Assembly: GCA_036260395.1 (NCBI GenBank)
Contig: DASZZY010000130.1
Span: 1 to 16,348 of the forward strand
Direction of reading: 5' to 3'
DNA from: DASZZY01 sp036260395
Lineage (GTDB): Bacteria; Actinomycetota; UBA4738; CALAEC01
DNA length: 16,348 nt
The notes beneath the pieces were generated by a model. That model ran no database searches, was not told the DNA's origin, and worked only from the letters and a program-made list of their open reading frames with translations. This document shows positions 1 to 6,851 of the stretch, in pieces. The position numbers and the translations under genes were made by a program. Within the stretch, counting starts at the first letter, position 1; the number at the start of each line of letters is the position of its first letter.

Positions 1-2
1 GC

Positions 3-1328
3 GGGCTGTGGGTGGCATCGGCGATGGGCCTCGGCGACCGGCAGCGGGCCGAGCAGGCGCCCGACGGCCGCACCGAGGTCGTCGTCGACGACGCCAAGTA
101 CCGGCTGAGGCTGCTGACGTTCGACGAGCGCACCTACGAGCACGCGTACAACGCCGTGAGCAACCGGCTCCTGTGGTTCCTCCACCACTACCTGTGGGAC
201 CTCCCCCGGTCGCCGGCGCTTGACCGCGGCACCGCCGAGGCGTGGGAGGACTACGGGGCCTACAACCGTGCATTCGCCGAGGCGCTGGCGGGGGAGGCCG
301 GCGACGGCCCGACCGACATCCTCGTCCAGGACTACCACCTCTCGCTGGTCCCCGCGGAGCTCAGGGCGCTCGCCCCCCGGGCCCGCGTGGCGCACTTCCA
401 CCACTGCCCCTTCGCCGGCCCGACGTACCTCCGGCTCCTCCCGGAGTCGATGTGGCGGCGGTTGCTCGAGGGCCTGCTCGGCGCCGACCTGCTGGGATTC
501 CAGACCGAGCGGTGGGCCGCGAACTTCCTGGCCTCGTGCGCGCTGCTCGAGGACGCGGATATCGACGTCGAAGGACGCCGCATCGGGTGGCGGGGGCGGA
601 CGATCCGCGTGGGCGTGTACCCCATCTCGATCGACGCCGAGGCGCTCCGCTCCCGCGCCGCCTCCCCCCGGGTCCGCGGGCGACGCCGGGCCCTCGACCG
701 GTGGCGCGGGGACCGCAAGCTGATGCTCCGGGTCGACCGCGCGGAGCTCTCGAAGAACCTGCTCCGGGGCTTCCAGGCCTTCGGGGACCTCCTCGAGCGC
801 TACCCCGAGTGGCGGCGGCGGGTGGTGTTCCTGGCGCTCGTGAACCCAAGCCGCCCGGGCGTCCCCGAGTACCGGGCGTACACCGAGGAGTGCCTGGCGC
901 TGGCCGAGCGGATCAACGCCGAGTTCCGGGAGCCGGGGTGGCGGCCGATCGAGCTGCGGGTCGACGACGACTACGACGAGGTGCTGGCCGCGTACGGCCT
1001 CTACGACGTCCTGGTCGTGAACCCCATCTTCGACGGGATGAACCTCGTGGCCAAGGAGGGGGCCCTGTTGAACCGTCACGACGGCGTCCTGGTCCTGTCT
1101 CGCAACGCGGGCGCGTTCACCCAGCTCGGCGCACACGCCGTCGGCGTCGATCCCCTGGACCTCGCCGGGACGGCCGACGCCATGGCCGCGGCGCTCTCCA
1201 TGCCGACCGAGGAACGCGGCCAGCGGGCCCGGGCGCTGCGGCGAGCGGCCGCCGCCGTGACGCCGGCGGAGTGGGCGGGGCGGCAGATCCAGGACCTCGA
1301 GCGGGACGCGAGCGCCGCGGCCACCTAG
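3..1328 (+). CDS. otsA: Trehalose-6-phosphate synthase (GT20), 5' end outside window
   Basis: Transfers glucose from a nucleotide-sugar donor to glucose-6-phosphate to give trehalose-6-phosphate in the cytoplasm. The reading frame is open from base 3 and already encodes family sequence (GLWVASAM) before the first possible start (GTG at 12), so the gene is cut by the window edge and lacks the N-terminal SNR/donor-loop part. Visible GT20 signatures in order: LWFLHHYLWDLP, VQDYHL, HFHHCPFAGP, GADLLGFQTERW, VGVYPISID, then DRAELSK (735-755), which carries the phosphate-contacting Arg (738-740) and Lys (753-755) known from E. coli OtsA, and DGMNLVAKE near 1032-1058 with the donor-binding Asp and Glu. 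The C-terminus is complete. The stop TAG at 1326-1328 overlaps the stop of convergent otsB. The family assignment is secure; donor preference (UDP-, ADP- or GDP-glucose) cannot be read. Confidence 0.95.
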   Translation, partial: GLWVASAMGLGDRQRAEQAPDGRTEVVVDDAKYRLRLLTFDERTYEHAYNAVSNRLLWFLHHYLWDLPRSPALDRGTAEAWEDYGAYNRAFAEALAGEAGDGPTDILVQDYHLSLVPAELRALAPRARVAHFHHCPFAGPTYLRLLPESMWRRLLEGLLGADLLGFQTERWAANFLASCALLEDADIDVEGRRIGWRGRTIRVGVYPISIDAEALRSRAASPRVRGRRRALDRWRGDRKLMLRVDRAELSKNLLRGFQAFGDLLERYPEWRRRVVFLALVNPSRPGVPEYRAYTEECLALAERINAEFREPGWRPIELRVDDDYDEVLAAYGLYDVLVVNPIFDGMNLVAKEGALLNRHDGVLVLSRNAGAFTQLGAHAVGVDPLDLAGTADAMAAALSMPTEERGQRARALRRAAAAVTPAEWAGRQIQDLERDASAAAT

Positions 1329-2083
1329 CGCAGCAGCCCGCGGAGCAGCTCCAGCAGCCCGGCCGGGCCGTCCACCACCAGGTCGGCCTCGGCGAGGAGC
1401 TGGGGCGGCGATTCGGCGGACCGGACCGCGACCCGCACGCCTCCCCGGGCGGCGACCGCCCCGAACGCGTCGAGATCGGCCAGGTCGTCGCCGGCGTACA
1501 GGACCGGGTCCAGCCGCTCGTCACCCGCCAGGGACGCCACGACGGCACCCTTGGACGGCGCCCCGGGAGGCGCGACCTCCACCACGCGCCTGCCCTCGAG
1601 CACCTCGAACCCGCGCTCGCGGGCCACCGCGGACAGCCGGGCCACGAGGATGCGTCGAGCGTGCTCGGGATCGGCCGACCCCCGGTAGTGGACCGCGACC
1701 TGGAGGCCCTTCGGCTCCACGAGCGTTCCCGGGACGAACGCGGCCGCCCGCTCGATGTCGGGAAGGGCCCGGGCGGCCGCCTCCATTCGGTCCGCGGCGT
1801 CGGCGCTCACCGGACCACGCTCGTCCTCGAGGCCGTAGAGGCCGAAGATCCGGACCCCGGTGGCCCCGGCCAGCCGCTGGGCCACCTCGGCGGCCCGCCG
1901 GCCGGAGATCACCGCCACCGTCCGGAACCGCCGGGCCAGCGCCGTCAGCGTCTCCGCGGCTCCGTCGATGGCGCGAGCGGCGTCCGGGGTCGGCGCGATC
2001 TCCGAGAGCGAGCCGTCGAAGTCCAGGAGGATGCCGGCCCGTTCCGGCGCGGCCGCCAGCTCGCGGAGGGCATCTCCCGACAC
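1325..2083 (-). CDS. otsB: Trehalose-6-phosphate phosphatase (HAD family)
   Basis: Removes phosphate from trehalose-6-phosphate to release trehalose, completing the two-step pathway begun by OtsA. The 252-residue protein has the HAD motifs: LLDFDGSL with nucleophile D21 and acid/base D23, AVISGR with S60, SKGAV with K178, and AGDDLADLDAF with Mg-binding D199/D200/D203. The length is typical for the bacterial single-domain enzyme. The GTG start gives the N-terminus directly before the catalytic motif. No Shine-Dalgarno sequence precedes it, but a TAGGCT -10-like box lies 9 nt upstream, which suggests a leaderless mRNA. The gene converges on otsA instead of following it, so the two are in separate transcripts although they act in sequence. 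Confidence 0.95.
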   Translation of the reverse strand: MSGDALRELAAAPERAGILLDFDGSLSEIAPTPDAARAIDGAAETLTALARRFRTVAVISGRRAAEVAQRLAGATGVRIFGLYGLEDERGPVSADAADRMEAAARALPDIERAAAFVPGTLVEPKGLQVAVHYRGSADPEHARRILVARLSAVARERGFEVLEGRRVVEVAPPGAPSKGAVVASLAGDERLDPVLYAGDDLADLDAFGAVAARGGVRVAVRSAESPPQLLAEADLVVDGPAGLLELLRGLLR

Positions 2084-2092
2084 GGCCGCGCC

Positions 2093-2098
2093 AGCCTA
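2093..2098 (-). promoter_or_regulatory. Candidate -10 box for leaderless otsB
   Basis: On the minus strand the hexamer reads TAGGCT (TANNNT type) and ends 9 nt before the GTG start of otsB. That places transcription initiation at or next to the start codon. There is no SD-like sequence between. No clear -35 box is visible. This is inferred from spacing alone. Confidence 0.45.
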
Positions 2099-2104
2099 CC
2101 CTGG

Positions 2105-2110
2105 TAGACT
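2105..2110 (+). promoter_or_regulatory. Candidate -10 box for leaderless lipoprotein gene
   Basis: TAGACT ends 9 nt before the TTG start at 2120, mirroring the otsB side with the same spacing. The two boxes lie back to back, separated by 6 bp (2099-2104). No SD-like sequence precedes the TTG. Confidence 0.45.
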
Positions 2111-2119
2111 CGCTCGGCG

Positions 2120-2926
2120 TTGCGCCGGGCCGTCGTCTCCCTCTCCCTCCTCGCGATCCTCGCCTCGTGCACGGACGATCGCGTGGCGCTGCGGTACGGG
2201 CTCGAGGTGGGCCGCCGGCTCGGATACCGCCTCACGCTCACCGCGGACGTCGAGCGGACGCTCTCCGGGACGACGCGCCGCGAGGAGGTCCGGGCCTCGT
2301 TCCGGGCCACGCAGGAGGTCGTGGCGGTCACCGGCGACGGGGCCACGGCGCGGATGACCCTGGTGCCGCAGCGGCTGACGGTGGACGGTCGCCCGGTGGA
2401 CCCGGGGACGCCACAGGAGTTCACCGTGCGGCTGGCCGCCGACGGCCGTGTGGTGCAGATCGAGGAGGCGGAGGGAGATCCCAGCGAGCCACTGTCCTCG
2501 GTGGGGATCGAGCGCCTCCTGCCGCGCCTCCGCCCGGTCCTGCCCCATGCCGAGGTGTCGACGGGCGAAGAGTGGCGCTCGACCACGGAGTTCCGCGACG
2601 CCGCGGGCGAGTTCGAGGTCGCGGCGCGGTCGCGCCTCGCGGCCCTCGACGTGGTGGACGGGCTGCGGGCGGCGCTGGTCCGCTCGACGTACGTCACGCC
2701 GGTGGACCGGCGGGAGACCCTCGCGAACGCGGTGGCCGACGTCACCGGCCGGGACCTGGCGGTTCACGAGGCGTGGTTCGCGCTGGAGGGGTTCCTGATC
2801 CGCTCGACCGGCGACTCCGTCGGCCGCTACCGGGTCACGTTCCGGCCGCCGGGCGGCGAGGAGCAGGTGGCGCCGGTCGAGGGCGCGCTCGTCGTCCGGC
2901 TCCACACGGAGATGGAGCTAGCCTAG
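2120..2926 (+). CDS. Putative lipoprotein of unknown function
   Basis: A 268-residue exported protein. The N-terminus MRR followed by a hydrophobic run and the lipobox LASC (lipidated Cys17) is a classic signal peptidase II signal, which fixes the TTG start at 2120; a downstream start would lose the charged n-region. The mature part has no transmembrane segment and is rich in short beta-strand-like alternating stretches (for example RYRVTFRPPG), with a periodic Val/Arg/Thr pattern. I do not recognise the family with certainty. The layout resembles the DUF6263-like lipoproteins, but that is only an impression. It is divergent from otsB across 36 bp, and its 3' end overlaps the convergent LytR_C gene by 9 bp. 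Confidence 0.8.
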   Translation: MRRAVVSLSLLAILASCTDDRVALRYGLEVGRRLGYRLTLTADVERTLSGTTRREEVRASFRATQEVVAVTGDGATARMTLVPQRLTVDGRPVDPGTPQEFTVRLAADGRVVQIEEAEGDPSEPLSSVGIERLLPRLRPVLPHAEVSTGEEWRSTTEFRDAAGEFEVAARSRLAALDVVDGLRAALVRSTYVTPVDRRETLANAVADVTGRDLAVHEAWFALEGFLIRSTGDSVGRYRVTFRPPGGEEQVAPVEGALVVRLHTEMELA

Positions 2927-3484
2927 GCAGTCGCTGACGCCGGGGAGCGGGTCGTCCGCGTAGTCCTCGCCGAGGACGACCGAGACCGGGGCCTCCGCTC
3001 CGCTGGCCGCGGACATCAGCTGCGCGTTCTGGAAGTAGGTGCGCTGGAGGTACTCGGCCTCCGCCGTGGCGCGCCGCAGGTGGAAGATCGTCGACCGCTC
3101 GTACGGCTGGCTCGAGTCGCCGGTGCTGACGTCCTGGAACGTCTCGCCCTGCTCCAGCGCCTGCGCGGTGCAGCCGGCCAGGTTCGACACATCGGTGCCG
3201 TTCAGCACCTGGAGCTCGAGGCCGCTCAGGTCGGGGGGCCGCGCGGGGGGCCCATCGCCGCCGCCTCCGCCCTGGCCGTCGTCCGGGGGCGGCTCGGTGA
3301 CCTCGTCCCGCGGCTCCGCCGCCGGGGGGACCTCGATCGGCCGCTCGCCGCCGGTGGGGAACGCCTTGGCGAGCACGAAGATGCCGAGGACGACCGCCCC
3401 GACCACGAGCATCGCGCGGAGGGCTGCGGTGCTCAACGACAGGTAGAAGCTCTGGCCCGACGACGGCTCATGCTTCCCGGCCAC
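2918..3484 (-). CDS. Membrane-anchored LytR C-terminal-domain protein
   Basis: A 188-residue protein with one N-terminal membrane segment (about residues 20-41), a Pro/Gly/Asp-rich linker (about 44-86) containing a run of Gly, and an extracytoplasmic LytR_C-type domain (about 88-180) beginning with the hallmark LQVLNGTDVSNLA. This domain occurs at the end of LytR-CpsA-Psr proteins and in stand-alone actinobacterial wall proteins. The catalytic LCP domain is absent here, so it is not a ligase itself. Two cysteines (C105 and C186) could form a disulfide outside the cell. GTG start at 3484, 9 nt after the stop of the DUF3263 gene, with purine-rich GGAGAGGA directly upstream. The role is probably in the cell envelope, by family association. 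Confidence 0.85.
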   Translation of the reverse strand: MAGKHEPSSGQSFYLSLSTAALRAMLVVGAVVLGIFVLAKAFPTGGERPIEVPPAAEPRDEVTEPPPDDGQGGGGGDGPPARPPDLSGLELQVLNGTDVSNLAGCTAQALEQGETFQDVSTGDSSQPYERSTIFHLRRATAEAEYLQRTYFQNAQLMSAASGAEAPVSVVLGEDYADDPLPGVSDCLG

Positions 3485-3493
3485 TCCTCTCCG

Positions 3494-3757
3494 TCACCTC
3501 GACAGCCCCAGGTCGCGGGCGAACCGGCTCCTCCGCCGGGAGGCCCGCAACCGCCGGAGGCGCTTGACCAGCATGGGGTCGTGTCGCAGGGCCTCCGGGG
3601 AATCGATCAGACGGTTCAGCAGCTGATAATAGCGCGCCGCCGAGAGCCCGAAGCGCTCCCTGATCGCTCGCTCCTTCGGCCCGGGCTCGCGCCACCATCC
3701 CCGCTCGAAGTCGAGGATGTCGCGGGAGCGCCGATCCAGTGAACCCGGATCCGTCAT
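3494..3757 (-). CDS. DUF3263 family protein
   Basis: An 87-residue basic protein matching the actinobacterial DUF3263 family from memory: an ILDFERGWWREPGPKE-type opening, the FGLSAARYYQLLNRLID helix-turn-helix-like centre, then PEALRHDPMLVKRLRRL and an Arg-rich tail. The central part looks like a small DNA-binding fold, but the function is unknown. ATG start with a strong AGGAGG (plus-strand CCTCCT at 3762-3767) 4 nt upstream. It is the first gene of a two-gene unit with the LytR_C protein (9-nt gap), so it may be a regulator or accessory of that envelope protein. Confidence 0.85.
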   Translation of the reverse strand: MTDPGSLDRRSRDILDFERGWWREPGPKERAIRERFGLSAARYYQLLNRLIDSPEALRHDPMLVKRLRRLRASRRRSRFARDLGLSR

Positions 3758-3780
3758 CGCTCCTCCTGGGCCGCAGCCCG

Positions 3781-3809
3781 AGCATAGGCACGGCCGGAGG
3801 CCGATTCAA
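3781..3809 (-). promoter_or_regulatory. Promoter of the DUF3263-LytR_C unit
   Basis: On the minus strand: TTGAAT (-35, plus positions 3804-3809), exactly 17 nt, then TATGCT (-10, plus positions 3781-3786). Each box matches the housekeeping consensus at 4 of 6 positions with ideal spacing. It sits between the gdh stop and the SD of the DUF3263 gene, giving a short leader of roughly 15-20 nt. Confidence 0.65.
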
Positions 3810-3814
3810 GGAAC

Positions 3815-5059
<1,245 letters not shown>

Positions 5060-5065
5060 GGCTGA

Positions 5066-5071
5066 CTCCTT
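5066..5071 (-). promoter_or_regulatory. Ribosome binding site deciding the gdh start
   Basis: AAGGAG on the minus strand, separated by six bases (TCAGCC) from CTG at 5059. The spacing is optimal for CTG and much too far (36 nt) for the GTG at 5029. Confidence 0.6.
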
Positions 5072-5088
5072 CGTCCGCCTGCGGGCCA

Positions 5089-5094
5089 GTGTAC
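5089..5094 (-). promoter_or_regulatory. Possible -10 box for gdh
   Basis: TACACT on the minus strand, 4 of 6 to consensus, about 29 nt before the CTG start. No convincing -35 box stands at the expected distance, so this is a weak call. Confidence 0.25.
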
Positions 5095-5138
5095 TTCAGC
5101 ATCCCCCGCCGAGATGCCGGACCAGGCTGCTTGTCCTA

Positions 5139-5151
5139 CTCGCGTCGCGAG
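5139..5151. promoter_or_regulatory. 13-bp dyad in the gdh/GH18 divergent region
   Basis: CTCGCG-T-CGCGAG, a perfect inverted repeat in the ~150-bp space between two divergent genes. It could be a regulator binding site, but GC-rich palindromes of this length also arise by chance in such DNA. I see no good promoter for the GH18 gene here. Confidence 0.3.
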
Positions 5152-5211
5152 CGAGGCATTCCTCCTGCTTTCCCTCTCAAGCCCAGGGCGTCCGGGGTCG
5201 AGAACGTGGGC

Positions 5212-6558
5212 ATGAGCAGACGCTTGGGAGCCGCGGTCATCGCCACGGCGGTCGCCGCTGCCGTGGCCGTCGGGGCCGCTCCGGTGGCGGCCGGCAGCGC
5301 CTCGTCGTCCCCCCGGGTCTCCGCGTGGCTGCCCTGGTGGGACCAGGCGCGCGGCTACGACTCGTTCGTGGCCAACGCGGATCTCTACGACCAGCTGTCG
5401 CCGTTCTGGTACGAGATGAAGTCCACCACGCAGATCTCGCCGTTCCCGGGCGCCGAGGACGCCGCGATCATCTCCGGCGTCAAGGAGAAGGGCGTGGCCC
5501 TCATCCCCGCGGTGAGCAACGAGTTCGACGGCGCGCGGGTCTCGAAGATGCTCGCCACGGCGTCGTCCAGGACGAGTCACGTGAACACGCTCGTGAACCT
5601 GGCCATCGGGAAGGCCTACGACGGCCTCGACATCGACTACGAGAACCTGCCGGCCGCCGACCGGGAGAAGTTCTCCGCCTTCGTGACCGAGCTCGCCGGC
5701 GCGCTCCACGCCGCGGGCAAGGTCCTGACGGTCGCCGTCCATCCGAAGACCTCCGAGCCGGGCAGCTGGAACGGCCCCCAGGCCCAGGACTATGCCGCCA
5801 TCGGCGCCGCGGCCGACCGGGTCCGCGTGATGGCCTACGACTACCACTGGAGCTCGAGCGAGGCGGGGGCCATCGCGCCGGTGGCCTGGGTCGAGCAGGT
5901 CGCCGCGTTCGCCGTGACCCAGATCGCCGCTGCGAAGGTCCAGCTGGGGATGCCGCTGTACGGCTACGACTGGGTTGGGACCTCAGGCGAGGGAGTGACC
6001 CACGAGCTGGCCGTCTCCCGGATGCAGACGCACGGGGCCACCCGGCAGTGGTCGTCCACGGACGCGGCGCCGTGGTTCTCGTACCAGAAGGACGGAGCCA
6101 CGCACACGGCCTGGTACGAGGACGGGCAGTCGATCGCCGCCAAGCTTCCGATCGTCGATACGTACGGCCTGGCCGGCGCCATCTTCTGGCGGCTCGGCGG
6201 CGAGGATCCCGCCGTGTGGACCGAGGCGCGAGCCCGCTGGGGAGGGTCGGAGTCCTCGGCCGGTGACTCGACCGCCCCGACGGCGCCCGCGAACGCCACG
6301 GCCACCGGCGGGATTCGCATGGTGAGCCTGTCGTGGGGAGCGGCGGACGACACCGGAGGGAGCGGCGTGGCCACGTACCGGGTACACCGGAAGGCGTCGC
6401 TCAGCGGGTCGTTCAAGGTCATCGCGCAGAGCACGACCACCTCGTACACCGACAAGCGGCTGAAGAAGGGCAAGACCTACTGGTACCAGGTCACGGCGGT
6501 GGACGCGGCGGGGAACGAGAGCCTGCCCTCCAACACCGCCAGCGCCAAGGTCCTCTGA
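5212..6558 (+). CDS. Secreted GH18 glycosidase with C-terminal fibronectin type III domain
   Basis: Cleaves beta-1,4 bonds next to N-acetylglucosamine in chitin-like glycans or peptidoglycan. 448 residues from ATG 5212: signal peptide (MSRR, then an Ala/Val-rich core to about residue 27), GH18 barrel (about 35-345), then an FN3 domain (about 354-448) with the typical TYWYQVTAVDAAGNES end. The catalytic DxxDxDxE motif is intact as DGLDIDYE (137-144), so Glu144 is the proton donor; MAYDY (207-211) and the late AIFWRLGGED strand also fit. The barrel is close in style to YaaH/SleL-type cortex-lytic enzymes, so peptidoglycan or a secreted GlcNAc polymer are both possible substrates. Start choice: earlier in-frame codons encode no signal-like sequence; the SD is weak. 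It precedes a glycosyltransferase block on the same strand. Confidence 0.9.
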   Translation: MSRRLGAAVIATAVAAAVAVGAAPVAAGSASSSPRVSAWLPWWDQARGYDSFVANADLYDQLSPFWYEMKSTTQISPFPGAEDAAIISGVKEKGVALIPAVSNEFDGARVSKMLATASSRTSHVNTLVNLAIGKAYDGLDIDYENLPAADREKFSAFVTELAGALHAAGKVLTVAVHPKTSEPGSWNGPQAQDYAAIGAAADRVRVMAYDYHWSSSEAGAIAPVAWVEQVAAFAVTQIAAAKVQLGMPLYGYDWVGTSGEGVTHELAVSRMQTHGATRQWSSTDAAPWFSYQKDGATHTAWYEDGQSIAAKLPIVDTYGLAGAIFWRLGGEDPAVWTEARARWGGSESSAGDSTAPTAPANATATGGIRMVSLSWGAADDTGGSGVATYRVHRKASLSGSFKVIAQSTTTSYTDKRLKKGKTYWYQVTAVDAAGNESLPSNTASAKVL

Positions 6559-6851
6559 GGAGGGCTTCCCCCGGCCACATCTGTGACGTTTCGTCGCTTC
6601 TTCGCCATGCGCGGCGGTATCGGCGTTTCGCCCCACACGCGCCGGGGAATCGGCCCTATGCCGTTCCAACGGGGCGCCGAAGGACTTGCGCCCTACAGAA
6701 GAAGGGATTAGCCCGACAAAGGCGAAACTAGAGACTACGGGAAGGCAGGGTGGAGGCCCGCAATGGAACCTGGACCCATCGGAGTCCGCTCTCCTCGGAG
6801 ACCCTCGAGCGTCACTCTGGGGCGAGCTCTCCCGCTATCGGGAGGGCTTCT
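6559..6851 (+). other. Non-coding leader between GH18 and coiled-coil genes
   Basis: A 293-bp stretch with no supported ORF, less GC-rich in places than the flanking genes (for example 6694-6735, rich in A). It holds two small dyads of the form GNCG-TTT-CGNC (6585-6595 and 6622-6632) and a pair of consecutive hairpins (6646-6693). GGGAGGG at 6840-6846 is the SD of the next gene. If the coiled-coil gene instead starts at GTG 6750, the leader is 191 nt and the hairpins still lie upstream. No convincing promoter or terminator was found in it. Confidence 0.5.
6646..6693 (+). other. Tandem hairpins in the leader, candidate structured RNA
   Basis: Hairpin 1 (6646-6667): GGAA and CGGC with one bulged T pair with GCCG and TTCC around the loop CCTAT. 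Hairpin 2 (6672-6693): GGGCGC pairs with GCGCCC around the 10-nt loop CGAAGGACTT. They are 4 nt apart and are followed by an A-rich single-stranded-looking segment and a weak CCCG/CGGG closure (6712-6741). It could be a riboswitch or attenuator, but I recognise no known class. Confidence 0.4.

Noticed and set aside
1860..2357. Plus-strand frame across the otsB/lipoprotein promoter region
   Set aside because: It runs antisense through otsB and out of frame through the lipoprotein gene and has Arg/Ser/Pro-rich shadow composition.
5089..5211. N-terminal extension of the GH18 protein to position 5089
   Set aside because: It would bury the clear signal peptide behind about 40 unrelated residues; ATG 5212 gives a standard secretory N-terminus.
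6672..6700. GCGCCGAAGGA resembles the core of a glycine riboswitch
   Set aside because: The other conserved glycine-aptamer parts (GGAGAG opening and CUCUCAGGC segment) are absent, and the stretch is explained as the loop of a simple hairpin.
6715..6745. GACAAAGGCGAAAC resembles the first half of a c-di-GMP-I (GEMM) aptamer
   Set aside because: There is an extra G, no GAAA tetraloop stem and no GGACGCAAAGCC second half, so the aptamer cannot form as known.
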